36,033 nt of DNA. Source: UBA3478 sp036782715. Its GTDB lineage: Bacteria; Bacteroidota; Bacteroidia; Flavobacteriales; Flavobacteriaceae. A program made the translations under genes and the position numbers. The notes beneath the pieces were generated by a model. The model had not been told where the DNA came from. It was given only the letters and a program-made list of their open reading frames with translations, and searched no databases. Of this stretch, positions 7,596 through 15,121 are shown piece after piece (within the stretch, counting starts at the first letter, position 1; every line of letters starts with the position of its first letter). The stretch is taken from assembly GCA_036782715.1 (NCBI GenBank), contig DAIPYN010000016.1, positions 1-36,033 on the forward strand, in the 5' to 3' direction.

Positions 7596-9367
7596 GCCTC
7601 ACTAAGCACCGCGAATTGGGCCTGATACAGTTGGTAATACATTCCTTTTTTGGATAACAACTCCTCATGTGAACCTCGCTCTACCACCTGTCCCTGGTCC
7701 ATTACAAGAATTACATCTGCCTTTTGTACCGTAGCTAATCGGTGAGCAATGATAATTGAAGTTCTACCCTCTGTTATCTTTTCTGTCGCACGCTGAATCA
7801 GCTGCTCCGCATAGGTATCAATCGAGGAGGTTGCTTCATCAAGAACTAAAATACTGGGGTTTGCCACATATGCTCTTAAGAACGAAATAAGTTGTCGCTG
7901 ACCACTTGACAAGGTGCTACCACGTTCATTAATTTCGAAATGGTATCGGCCCGGTAAAGCCGTAATGAATTCGTGTACTCCAATCGCTTTGGCCGCCTCT
8001 ATAACCGTATCAAGGGTAATATTCGGATTTCCTAGAGTGATATTTTTTTCAATAGTATCTGCGAACAAAAACACATCTTGAAGTACCACCGAAATATGTG
8101 AGCGCAATCCTCTCAATGTCATTTGACGGATATCTAAATCATCAATCTCAATCGCTCCTTTCTCTATTTCGTAAAAACGATTGAGTAAATTGATTAGCGT
8201 AGACTTTCCAGCCCCTGTAGCCCCAACGACAGCGATACATTGTCCCGGTTCAATATTAAAATTAACCCCTCTTAAGACCGGCTTTTCAGGATCATAGGCA
8301 AATACAACATCCTTAAAAGCTACTTTTCCTTGTACTTCATCTAATTCGGTGTCACCTTCTTCTTCTAATTGCTCAGTGTCATCTAGAATATCAAATACTC
8401 TCCCGGCGGCAACCATACCCATCTGAAGTACATTAAACTTATCAGCAATGTGTCTTAGAGGTCTAAAAAGTAAGGATGAAAGAAGGATAAAAGTGAAAAT
8501 ATCTCCATAACCCTCTGGTGAAATACCTCCAACATTTTGAACCCCACCGTACCAAACAATTAAACCAACGGTAATCGATGCCAATAATTCAGCAATAGCA
8601 AAAAATATGGAGTTGTACCATACGGTTTTTAACCAGGCATTCTGATGCTTCAAATTAATTGCTCTGAAGGCTTTAGCTTCTTCGTCTTCGCGGTGAAATA
8701 GTTGTAGCACTCGAATACCGGCAAGGCGCTCCTGCACAAACGAATTTAAGGCAGCAATCTGGGTACGAACCTCAACAAATGCAACCTTCATCGATTTTTG
8801 AAACCAACGAGTCGCATAAAGGATTAATGGCATAATTGAAAATACCAACAAAGCGAGTTTCCAATTCATAACCAGCATAACCGTCGCTACTACAAGCATC
8901 TTGAGAACATCAGCGATGATCATGAAAAAACCTTGGCTAAAAATCTCTCCAATCTTTTGCATATCTGAAACCGCTCGAGTTACTAGTATACCAACAGATG
9001 ACTTATCGAAGTAAGTCATTCGAAATCGAATCATTCGAGAAAACAAATGGGTTCTTAAATCCTTGATGATTGACTCACCAAGTAGATTTGCAGTATAGGT
9101 AAAGAGTAACTGAAAGAAAACTTCTCCAAACAAAACTGCCGCCATGGCAATAATTAGCTGAAGTAATAATTCAGCATTTTGCTGGGTAATCGCCTCATCG
9201 ATCAAACGACCCACCAAAGAAGGAGTGAGTACAGAAAATGCAGAAATTAAGATAGCCGAGAGAACCGATACAATAAAGATTCCACGATAAGGGGTGGTAT
9301 ACGAGAATACTCTCGAAAAAAGCTCGATATCAAAAGATTTCTTAGCCGAAGCCTCCTTTTTACTCAT
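7592..9367 (-). CDS. ABC exporter, permease-ATPase fusion (MsbA/MDR-like)
   Basis: 591 residues. Residues 1-325 contain six membrane helices of a type I exporter domain (first pair about 30-55 and 70-95, last pair about 255-300), and residues about 345-591 an ABC ATPase. Walker A GATGAGKST is at 382-390, Q-loop VVLQDVF at 427-433, signature TLSSGQRQ at 485-492, Walker B ILVLDEA at 506-512 with catalytic Glu511, and H-loop His542 in IIIAHRLA. Such half-transporters work as homodimers or heterodimers exporting lipids, peptides or drugs; the substrate cannot be told. The start overlaps the end of truA by 8 bases, so the two are likely co-transcribed. Confidence 0.9.
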   Translation of the reverse strand: MSKKEASAKKSFDIELFSRVFSYTTPYRGIFIVSVLSAILISAFSVLTPSLVGRLIDEAITQQNAELLLQLIIAMAAVLFGEVFFQLLFTYTANLLGESIIKDLRTHLFSRMIRFRMTYFDKSSVGILVTRAVSDMQKIGEIFSQGFFMIIADVLKMLVVATVMLVMNWKLALLVFSIMPLILYATRWFQKSMKVAFVEVRTQIAALNSFVQERLAGIRVLQLFHREDEEAKAFRAINLKHQNAWLKTVWYNSIFFAIAELLASITVGLIVWYGGVQNVGGISPEGYGDIFTFILLSSLLFRPLRHIADKFNVLQMGMVAAGRVFDILDDTEQLEEEGDTELDEVQGKVAFKDVVFAYDPEKPVLRGVNFNIEPGQCIAVVGATGAGKSTLINLLNRFYEIEKGAIEIDDLDIRQMTLRGLRSHISVVLQDVFLFADTIEKNITLGNPNITLDTVIEAAKAIGVHEFITALPGRYHFEINERGSTLSSGQRQLISFLRAYVANPSILVLDEATSSIDTYAEQLIQRATEKITEGRTSIIIAHRLATVQKADVILVMDQGQVVERGSHEELLSKKGMYYQLYQAQFAVLSEA

Positions 9368-10106
9368 TCCAGATTGAATTGGGATAATTCACAGCGGTTA
9401 AAGATAGTCCTTTTGCAGGTGCGGATGCGCCAGCTTTCGATCGAGATTTTGACTGAATAAGTTCTTGAATCCATTCGGGAGAGCGCTTCCCTAGCCCTAC
9501 CTCTAGGAGTGAACCGACTACCGCACGTACCATGTTTCGCAGAAAACGATCGGCGGTAATTTCAAAACTTATCAAACTTCCTTCTTTCGTAAATGATGCC
9601 GCTCGAACATCACATATAAACGTTTTAACATCCGTGTGAGTTCGAGAAAAACATTCAAAATCCTGCTTGCCGATAAGGAATTCAGCCGCTTTATTCATTT
9701 GTTCTAGGTCTAATGGAAGACCTACAAAGTGTGCAAAATCGGTATTGAACGGATTTTTTTCAGTCTCGATAAGATAACGATAAGACCTTGAGGTCGCATC
9801 AAAACGCGCATGTGCCTCATTAGATACCGCACGAATCGTTTGTATCGCTATACTTTTTGGTAAAAACCGATTGAGTTTATGAGCTAGATCACCCAAATCA
9901 AAAGGATTCTCATAGTCAAAATGAGCAAAAATTTCTGCGGCATGAACTCCAGCATCAGTACGACCGGCACCTACGATGGCAATTTCAGAACCTAATAAAG
10001 TACTTAAAGCCTCTTCTAAGGCTTGTTGCGCACTGTAGGCATTGGGCTGTCTTTGCCAGCCATGGAATTCAGAACCATTGAATGCTATTTGAATGAAATA
10101 ACGCAA
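9360..10106 (-). CDS. truA: tRNA pseudouridine synthase A
   Basis: Converts U38-U40 of tRNA anticodon arms to pseudouridine. With the preferred start it has 248 residues. The catalytic Asp is in the invariant GAGRTDAGVHA (Asp51), preceded by NGSEFHGWQRQPNA, and the C-terminal block RFLRNMVRAVVGSLLEVG is typical of TruA. No ATG is available; the open frame can start at TTG 10130 or TTG 10106. I prefer 10106 because it gives the usual MRYF-type N-terminus and because the upstream TTG lies inside a perfect -7 promoter box (10128-10135), so the transcript should start after it. It overlaps the ABC exporter gene by 8 bases and is divergent from the phosphoesterase. Confidence 0.92.
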   Translation of the reverse strand: MRYFIQIAFNGSEFHGWQRQPNAYSAQQALEEALSTLLGSEIAIVGAGRTDAGVHAAEIFAHFDYENPFDLGDLAHKLNRFLPKSIAIQTIRAVSNEAHARFDATSRSYRYLIETEKNPFNTDFAHFVGLPLDLEQMNKAAEFLIGKQDFECFSRTHTDVKTFICDVRAASFTKEGSLISFEITADRFLRNMVRAVVGSLLEVGLGKRSPEWIQELIQSKSRSKAGASAPAKGLSLTAVNYPNSIWNE

Positions 10107-10115
10107 AGCAAGAAT

Positions 10116-10135
10116 TATCTTTGAAGGCAAAGATA
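10116..10135. promoter_or_regulatory. Palindromic divergent promoter: two facing -7 boxes 4 bases apart
   Basis: The 20 bases read TATCTTTG, AAGG, CAAAGATA: a perfect TAnnTTTG box on the plus strand (10116-10123) and its exact inverse on the minus strand (10128-10135). The plus box would serve the phosphoesterase (ATG 10143), the minus box truA (TTG 10106). Predicted transcription starts about 7 bases beyond each box leave symmetrical leaders of roughly 13-15 bases. No matching -33 TTG was seen for either. Confidence 0.6.
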
Positions 10136-10142
10136 CGTTACC

Positions 10143-10652
10143 ATGACCAGAATCTTTCTGCTATCCGACACCCATTCTTACTGTGACGATCGGATACTTC
10201 ACTACGCCAGTGAGGCTGATGAAACCTGGCATGCAGGCGATATAGGAAGCACTTCAGTCAGCGATGCCATTGAAAAGGTATCCTCGTTTAAAGCGGTTTA
10301 TGGAAATATTGATGATCACCTTCAAAGAAGTCAATATCCTGAAGATTTGATATTTCAGTGTGAAAACGTCAAAGTATTGATAACTCATATTGCCGGGTAC
10401 CCAAATCGATACCACCCAAGGGTCAGGTCTTTGATTAAACAGCACCAGCCTAAACTTGTAATCTGTGGACATTCTCACCTTTTAAAGGTCATGAATGATA
10501 AGCAGTACGGTCATTTACATATGAATCCTGGAGCTGCTGGAATCCATGGATTTCATAAAGTACGTACCGGCTTACAATTTGAGATTGATAACAATCAAAT
10601 TAAAAACCTACAAGTGATTGAATTTGGTACGCGAGGAGCTATCAAAAAATAG
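10143..10652 (+). CDS. YfcE/MJ0936-family metallophosphoesterase
   Basis: 169 residues, the normal length for this calcineurin-like family of cytoplasmic phosphodiesterases. The metal-binding motifs are in the expected order: LLSDTH (6-11), WHAGDIG (29-35), VYGNID (52-57), THIAGYP (81-87) and CGHSHLLKV (108-116), with HMNPGAAG near the end. Members hydrolyse small phosphodiesters in vitro; the natural substrate is not established. The gene is divergent from truA and shares the palindromic promoter at 10116-10135. It ends just before a bidirectional terminator. Confidence 0.9.
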   Translation: MTRIFLLSDTHSYCDDRILHYASEADETWHAGDIGSTSVSDAIEKVSSFKAVYGNIDDHLQRSQYPEDLIFQCENVKVLITHIAGYPNRYHPRVRSLIKQHQPKLVICGHSHLLKVMNDKQYGHLHMNPGAAGIHGFHKVRTGLQFEIDNNQIKNLQVIEFGTRGAIKK

Positions 10653-10653
10653 A

Positions 10654-10679
10654 AAAAGCCCAGGTTTCCCTGAGCTTTT
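10654..10679. terminator. Bidirectional terminator between the phosphoesterase and DUF4293 genes
   Basis: Inverted repeat with arms AAAAGCCCAGG (10654-10664) and CCTGAGCTTTT (10669-10679), one C-A mismatch and a TTTC loop. Flanking A and T runs give a U-tract in either direction. It sits between two converging genes. Confidence 0.75.
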
Positions 10680-10709
10680 CCCGCACTAATACTACTAAGA
10701 TATCCGGTT

Positions 10710-11114
10710 TTAACGCAAACGATCAGCAGATTTTACGAGATCTTCATCCTTTTTGATTGCCCTGTTGGCCAGAACGAGAAAAACGATAGAAAAGATCGGA
10801 ATCAACATCCCAATACCCTTCTCAGAGGCGGCAACCTCTCCGGATACATTTAGCGATCGATAAACGAAAAATCCTAGTAAAAAAAGTTGTGAAATCAGGT
10901 TCAATCGATTGATGACGAACTGATTTTGACGATTTCTATACCAAAAAATAGATCCAACAGCTAAAAGGGTACTTAAAACACCTTCGCCGAACACTAACAT
11001 CCCTACAGTACCTTGAAAACCAAGACCTAGTATTGCAGCCTGTACTCCGTAAACTAAAACGACAGACAACAAAGCTACAAGGGTTAAATAAAGTGTTTGT
11101 ATGCGTTGAATCAT
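10710..11114 (-). CDS. DUF4293 family membrane protein
   Basis: 134 residues with four hydrophobic helices (about 7-24, 26-50, 70-85 and 103-120) and the typical start MIQRIQTLYLTLVALLS. I recognise this as DUF4293, an uncharacterised Bacteroidota membrane family commonly encoded head to head with rho, as here. The first helix contains several aliphatic residues but no catalytic-looking motif, and the C-terminal tail is basic and acidic (RAIKKDEDLVKSADRLR). A TAATTTTG box at 11119-11126 on the minus strand lies only 4 bases before the ATG, which would imply a nearly leaderless mRNA. Function unknown. Confidence 0.85.
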   Translation of the reverse strand: MIQRIQTLYLTLVALLSVVLVYGVQAAILGLGFQGTVGMLVFGEGVLSTLLAVGSIFWYRNRQNQFVINRLNLISQLFLLGFFVYRSLNVSGEVAASEKGIGMLIPIFSIVFLVLANRAIKKDEDLVKSADRLR

Positions 11115-11150
11115 AATTCAAAATTAGGATGGTTTTTTTTAATAAAACAG

Positions 11151-11178
11151 TTGCTTTTAATTTTTATTTGTATCATTG
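11151..11178 (+). promoter_or_regulatory. Possible rho promoter (TTG-N17-TATCATTG)
   Basis: TTG at 11151-11153 and TATCATTG at 11171-11178, one mismatch to TAnnTTTG, with 17 bases between rather than the usual 19-20. It would give a leader of about 70 bases before the ATG at 11254. Weak evidence. Confidence 0.3.
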
Positions 11179-11253
11179 CAACGTAGACAGCGGTTACTAC
11201 CTCACTTCACCTTACCGCATTGATCACTTGATTTAATACCTTCCTTATTATAC

Positions 11254-12927
11254 ATGTTTGAAATTGAAGCGCTAAAAGCGAAAAAGCTGGTTGATTTGCA
11301 AGAAATTGCAGCGACTCTTAAAATTGCACGTTACAAAACTTTAAAGAAACAAGATCTCATTTATCAGATACTAGACCTTCAGGCTCAAAAACCCGAAGAA
11401 GTAGCTAAACACGAGATCAAGGAAAAAAGCACTAAAGAAGCATCGACTAGTACTGAAGCGGTAAACCAAGAACAAAATACCCAATCAAAAAGAGGACCTC
11501 GAACTAGAACTAAAAAAACTCCTACCGAAGGGGTAAGTGACGAAACAAAACAAGAAGTCAAATCAGAAGGTAAGGAAGAACAGACCTCTGAAAACACTCA
11601 AAGAGGATCTAGAAATCAACAGCGAAACAACGATCGACGAAGTAATGATCGTCAGAATAATCGAAATGATCGTCAAAATGATCGAAATGATCGCCAAAAT
11701 GATCGCCGAGGTAACGACCGTGGAAAAGGTCAACATGATAAAGGTGCTAATTACGATCGACACAACTACGATAAAGAATTAAAGAATCGTTACAAGCAAC
11801 CTGAGCACGAATTTGAAGGGCTTATCGATAGTGAAGGAGTTTTAGATATTATGTCTGACGGTTACGGGTTTTTGCGTTCATCAGACTACAACTATCTAGC
11901 TTCACCTGATGATATCTATGTATCTCAATCTCAGATTCGACTATTCGGATTAAAAACTGGAGATACCGTCTTAGGAAGTATCCGTCCACCAAAAGAAGGT
12001 GAAAAATACTTTCCGCTGATCAAAGTGAATAAGATTAATGGTCTTGATCCTAATGTGGTCAGAGATCGTGTTTCTTTCGAACATTTGACACCGCTCTTCC
12101 CCAAAGAAAAATTCAACGTAGCAGGGGCGAGAAGTACCGTTTCAACGCGTATTATCGATCTGTTTTCACCGATCGGTAAAGGTCAAAGAGGAATGATCGT
12201 TGCCCAACCGAAAACGGGTAAAACCATGTTATTAAAAGACATCGCGAATGCGATTGCGGCCAATCACCCAGAAGTCTACCAAATTATTCTTCTGATTGAC
12301 GAGCGTCCTGAAGAAGTTACTGATATGCAGCGTAACGTACGTGGAGAAGTGGTAGCATCGACCTTCGATAAAGAAGCTTCTGAACATGTTCGCGTTGCCA
12401 ATATCGTTATTGAAAAAGCGAAGCGTCTAGTTGAGTGTGGTCATGATGTAGTGATTCTATTAGACTCTATCACAAGACTGGCTCGTGCTTATAACACGGT
12501 GCAACCGGCTTCAGGAAAAGTACTAAGTGGTGGTGTCGATGCGAATGCACTTCATAAACCAAAACGATTCTTTGGTGCGGCTCGTAATATAGAAAACGGA
12601 GGATCTCTTTCAATTATTGCAACCGCTCTTACCGAAACTGGTTCTAAAATGGATGAGGTTATCTTCGAAGAATTCAAAGGAACCGGTAACATGGAGCTTC
12701 AACTCGATCGTAGAATCTCGAACCGAAGAATATTCCCTGCGATTGATCTCATCTCATCATCAACACGAAGAGACGATTTACTATTAGACGATAGCACTAT
12801 TCAACGCATGTGGATTCTTCGCAAATATTTAGCAGACATGAACCCTGTTGAAGCTATGGAATTTATTGAGCAGCGTATTAAGCAAACTCGCAACAACGAA
12901 GAGTTCCTGCTAACCATGAACGAATAG
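11254..12927 (+). CDS. rho: Transcription termination factor Rho with Asn/Asp/Arg-rich insert
   Basis: 557 residues, well above the roughly 420 of E. coli Rho. Rho is a hexameric RNA helicase that ends transcription. The N-terminal helical Rho_N domain spans about 5-45. A low-complexity insert follows at about 46-185, first acidic/basic, then made of NDR and NDRQ units at 127-156. The OB-fold RNA-binding domain is about 190-265 (DGYGFLRSSDYNYL). The ATPase core has Walker A VAQPKTGKT at 316-324, the catalytic Glu region LLIDERPEEVTDM at 347-358, Walker B VVILLDSITR at 399-408, and FFGAARNIENGGSL at 439-452. Such inserts are known in Bacteroidota Rho and may aid RNA binding or condensation (inference). 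A strong terminator follows. Confidence 0.96.
   Translation: MFEIEALKAKKLVDLQEIAATLKIARYKTLKKQDLIYQILDLQAQKPEEVAKHEIKEKSTKEASTSTEAVNQEQNTQSKRGPRTRTKKTPTEGVSDETKQEVKSEGKEEQTSENTQRGSRNQQRNNDRRSNDRQNNRNDRQNDRNDRQNDRRGNDRGKGQHDKGANYDRHNYDKELKNRYKQPEHEFEGLIDSEGVLDIMSDGYGFLRSSDYNYLASPDDIYVSQSQIRLFGLKTGDTVLGSIRPPKEGEKYFPLIKVNKINGLDPNVVRDRVSFEHLTPLFPKEKFNVAGARSTVSTRIIDLFSPIGKGQRGMIVAQPKTGKTMLLKDIANAIAANHPEVYQIILLIDERPEEVTDMQRNVRGEVVASTFDKEASEHVRVANIVIEKAKRLVECGHDVVILLDSITRLARAYNTVQPASGKVLSGGVDANALHKPKRFFGAARNIENGGSLSIIATALTETGSKMDEVIFEEFKGTGNMELQLDRRISNRRIFPAIDLISSSTRRDDLLLDDSTIQRMWILRKYLADMNPVEAMEFIEQRIKQTRNNEEFLLTMNE
11632..11721 (+). repeat. In-frame degenerate repeat encoding NDR/NDRQ units inside rho
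   Basis: Units built around AATGATCG recur in steps of 9-12 bases and encode residues 127-156 of Rho. The repetition in both DNA and protein suggests growth by slippage. It also creates open frames on the other strand that I regard as artefacts. Confidence 0.8.
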
Positions 12928-12948
12928 CAGGCCAAAAATTGAGGCATA

Positions 12949-12981
12949 AAAAAAGCGCGCTCCAAAAGAGCGCGCTTTTTT
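12949..12981. terminator. Strong bidirectional terminator after rho and rpsT
   Basis: Perfect 14-bp stem with arms AAAAAAGCGCGCTC (12949-12962) and GAGCGCGCTTTTTT (12968-12981) around the loop CAAAA. The GC core is flanked by A and T runs, so it works for rho (plus) and rpsT (minus). Confidence 0.9.
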
Positions 12982-13020
12982 AATATCGCTGTATTACTAA
13001 CTACAAAAAAGGGCAGCTAG

Positions 13021-13272
13021 TTATAACTGAGCAACTAAACGAGTAAGTTTACTCTTTAGGTTAGATGCCTTGTTCGTGTGGATAATGTTTCTCTTAGCTA
13101 GTTTATCGATCATACCGATAACTGAAGGAAGTTGCTTCTCTGCTTCTTCTTTACTCTCTTCTCCACGAAGTTTTTTAATCGCGGAACGAACCGTTTTGTG
13201 TTGGTAACGATTACGTAAACGAGCTGCTTCGTTACGACGAATACGCTTCAGTGCTGATTTATGATTTGCCAT
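13021..13272 (-). CDS. rpsT: 30S ribosomal protein S20
   Basis: 83 residues, very basic and all-helical as expected. The start MANHKSALKRIRRNEAARLR and the C-terminal block LAKRNIIHTNKASNLKSKLT are the S20 signature. S20 binds 16S rRNA early in 30S assembly. It lies 23 bases downstream of the two tRNA-Glu genes on the same strand, so it may be expressed from their promoter at 13487-13516 by read-through; I saw no separate -7 box in the short gap before the ATG. Confidence 0.97.
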   Translation of the reverse strand: MANHKSALKRIRRNEAARLRNRYQHKTVRSAIKKLRGEESKEEAEKQLPSVIGMIDKLAKRNIIHTNKASNLKSKLTRLVAQL

Positions 13273-13295
13273 AATTCTATTTAAATCTTTTTTTG

Positions 13296-13367
13296 TAGCC
13301 CGTAGGGGAATCGAACCCCTGTTACCAGGATGAAAACCTGGCGTCCTAACCCCTAGACGAACGGGCC
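13296..13367 (-). tRNA. tRNA-Glu (UUC), copy 2 in transcription order
   Basis: Minus-strand cloverleaf of 72 bases. The acceptor arm GGCCCGT pairs with ACGGGCT, the anticodon stem CCAGG/CCTGG encloses the loop TTTTCAT with anticodon TTC, and the T arm is GGGGTTCGATTCCCC. The CCA end is not encoded. Identical to the copy at 13392-13463. Confidence 0.96.
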
Positions 13368-13391
13368 ATTAAACCCTTAATTTCAACTTTG

Positions 13392-13463
13392 TAGCCCGTA
13401 GGGGAATCGAACCCCTGTTACCAGGATGAAAACCTGGCGTCCTAACCCCTAGACGAACGGGCC
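13392..13463 (-). tRNA. tRNA-Glu (UUC), copy 1 in transcription order
   Basis: Same 72-base sequence, anticodon TTC and arms as the neighbouring copy, 24 bases away. The first gene after the promoter at 13487-13516. The identity extends slightly beyond the tRNA: bases 13292-13370 equal 13388-13466. Confidence 0.96.
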
Positions 13464-13486
13464 ATTTCTAGCCTAAATTGCGGACG

Positions 13487-13516
13487 CAAAAATACAACTA
13501 TTTTTAAGTCTCGCAA
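13487..13516 (-). promoter_or_regulatory. Consensus Bacteroidota promoter for the tRNA-Glu / rpsT unit
   Basis: Minus strand: TTG at 13516-13514, 19 bases, then TATTTTTG at 13494-13487. Both elements and the spacing match the TTG / TAnnTTTG consensus. The predicted start is about 7 bases further, shortly before the first tRNA (5' end 13463). Confidence 0.8.
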
Positions 13517-13533
13517 ACCTAGTATTTACTTTT

Positions 13534-15009
13534 TTAATAAGCCTTGGCAAACAGCACTCTTCCCGTAGAAGGTTTACCGCTGTAAATACAACTTCCCTCC
13601 TCTATCTTTTGATCGAGAGGAATGCAGCGAATAGTGGCTTTAGTCTCTTCTTTTATGCGATCTTCAGTCTCGGCTGTACCATCCCAATGAGCAGAAACAA
13701 ATCCACCTTTCTGATCAAGAACTTCCTTGAAAGTATCGTAATCTTCTACCTCGGTTATATTCTCTGAACGATGATTGAGCGCTTTTGTCCAAAGATTTTC
13801 TTGAATCTCATCTAACAACTTCACCACTAAATCACTAATTCCATCGGCAGAAACTGTCTCTTTGGTCAAGGTATCTCTGCGCGCAAGTTCATAAGTACCA
13901 TTTTCTAAATCTCTCGGACCAATAGCGATTCGCAAAGGCACACCTTTCAATTCGTATTCATTGAACTTAAAGCCTGGCTTATGGGTATCTCTATTATCAT
14001 ACTTAACAGATATCCCCTTCGAGCGCAGTTCTTTTACTAAGCCTTCTACATGTATATTCAGCTCATTCAACTGTTCTTCTCCTTTGTAAATAGGGACAAT
14101 CACTACTTGAGTAGGTGCCAATTTAGGAGGAAGCACGAGCCCGTGATCATCACTATGAGTCATAATTAGTGCTCCCATTAGACGTGTTGAAACTCCCCAT
14201 GAGGTCGCCCAAACATACTCTTGTCTGCCTTCTTTGGTAGCGTATTTAACATCAAAGGCTTTGGCAAAATTTTGACCTAAGAAATGTGAAGTACCTGCTT
14301 GTAGCGCCTTTCCATCTTGCATGAGCGCCTCGATACAATACGTCTCCTCTGCCCCAGCAAATCGTTCACTTTCAGACTTTAATCCCTTAATTACTGGCAT
14401 TGCCATGAAAGATTCAGCAAACTCGGCATAAACATTATTCATTTTCTCCGCCTCGGCAAGCGCCTCTTCACGGGTTGCATGAGCTGTGTGCCCTTCTTGC
14501 CACAAAAATTCGGCAGTTCGCAAGAATAATCGAGTTCTCATTTCCCAACGAACCACATTGGCCCACTGATTGTATAGAAGTGGTAGATCTCGGTACGATT
14601 GAATCCACTTGCGATACGTATCCCATATAATGGTTTCAGAAGTAGGTCGAACGATCAGCTCTTCTTCTAATTTAGCATCTTCATCTACTACGATTCCGCT
14701 ACCATCATCTGCATTTTTAAGTCGATAATGAGTGACAACCGCACACTCTTTGGCAAACCCTTCAACATGAGAGGCCTCTTTCGATAAATAAGACTTTGGA
14801 ATGAAGATCGGAAAGTAAACATTCTCATGACCCGTATCCTTAAACATTTGGTCTAAGGCTTGTTGCATCTTCTCCCAGATAGCGAAACCGTATGGCTTAA
14901 TCACCATACAACCCCTAACCCCTGAGTTTTCTGCTAGGTCAGCCTTAACTACTAACTCGTTATACCACTTTGAATAATCTTCTGCTCTAGAAGTTAGATT
15001 TTTCCCCAT
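13534..15009 (-). CDS. proS: Prolyl-tRNA synthetase, archaeal/eukaryotic type
   Basis: Charges tRNA-Pro. The frame is open to 15093, but I place the start at ATG 15009 (MGKNLTSRAEDYSKWYNELV), giving 491 residues; the upstream 28 codons do not resemble ProRS and would overlap the divergent gene region. It is the compact type without the editing insertion domain of most bacterial enzymes. Class II motifs are visible: motif 1 around GCMVIKPYGFAIWEKMQ, motif 2 RWEMRTRLFLRTAEFLWQEG, motif 3 in the GVSTRLMGALIMTHSD stretch. The anticodon-binding domain and a C-terminal zinc-like extension end in FAKAY, the terminal Tyr being usual for this type. It is divergent from the Trp-rich lipoprotein. Confidence 0.95.
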   Translation of the reverse strand: MGKNLTSRAEDYSKWYNELVVKADLAENSGVRGCMVIKPYGFAIWEKMQQALDQMFKDTGHENVYFPIFIPKSYLSKEASHVEGFAKECAVVTHYRLKNADDGSGIVVDEDAKLEEELIVRPTSETIIWDTYRKWIQSYRDLPLLYNQWANVVRWEMRTRLFLRTAEFLWQEGHTAHATREEALAEAEKMNNVYAEFAESFMAMPVIKGLKSESERFAGAEETYCIEALMQDGKALQAGTSHFLGQNFAKAFDVKYATKEGRQEYVWATSWGVSTRLMGALIMTHSDDHGLVLPPKLAPTQVVIVPIYKGEEQLNELNIHVEGLVKELRSKGISVKYDNRDTHKPGFKFNEYELKGVPLRIAIGPRDLENGTYELARRDTLTKETVSADGISDLVVKLLDEIQENLWTKALNHRSENITEVEDYDTFKEVLDQKGGFVSAHWDGTAETEDRIKEETKATIRCIPLDQKIEEGSCIYSGKPSTGRVLFAKAY

Positions 15010-15019
15010 GCTATTTTTT

Positions 15020-15036
15020 TTGGCACAATCATTGCC
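15020..15036 (+). promoter_or_regulatory. Sigma-54-like -24/-12 element
   Basis: TTGGCACAATCATTGCC matches the RpoN consensus TGGCAC-N5-TTGC; the GG (15022) and GC (15034) are 12 bases apart as required, with a T-run just upstream. It points at the lipoprotein gene (ATG 15122) and the FadL-type gene behind it. No RpoN or activator gene lies in this window. Confidence 0.5.
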
Positions 15037-15107
15037 TTTGTAAAGGCGGGTAAAACTAATTAAATTTATAGATATGAAAGTGCGTTTAGACAAAAGTACC
15101 GGCAGAA

Positions 15108-15114
15108 AAGGAGG
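15108..15114 (+). promoter_or_regulatory. Shine-Dalgarno sequence AAGGAGG deciding the lipoprotein start
   Basis: AAGGAGG, a full complement of the usual 16S anti-SD core, stands 7 bases before ATG 15122. Strong SD sequences are otherwise rare in this window, so it favours 15122 over the upstream in-frame ATG at 15074. Confidence 0.65.
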
Positions 15115-15121
15115 TTATCAA

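Noticed and set aside
11632..11721. Possible CRISPR-like tandem repeat
   Set aside because: Units are 9-12 bases, degenerate, without spacers, and in frame inside Rho.
11563..11782. Open frames on both strands opposite or beside the rho NDR region
   Set aside because: They are repetitive peptides produced by the AATGATCG repeat read in other frames; the rho frame explains the sequence.
15034..15047. GCCTTT-GT-AAAGGC dyad after the sigma-54-like site
   Set aside because: Short arms overlapping the -12 element; it may be a chance dyad or just the start-site region, and there is no second copy.
15010..15093. N-terminal extension of proS from ATG 15093
   Set aside because: The 28 extra residues do not resemble ProRS, the family starts near MGKNLTSRAEDYSKW, and the region holds the divergent sigma-54-like site.
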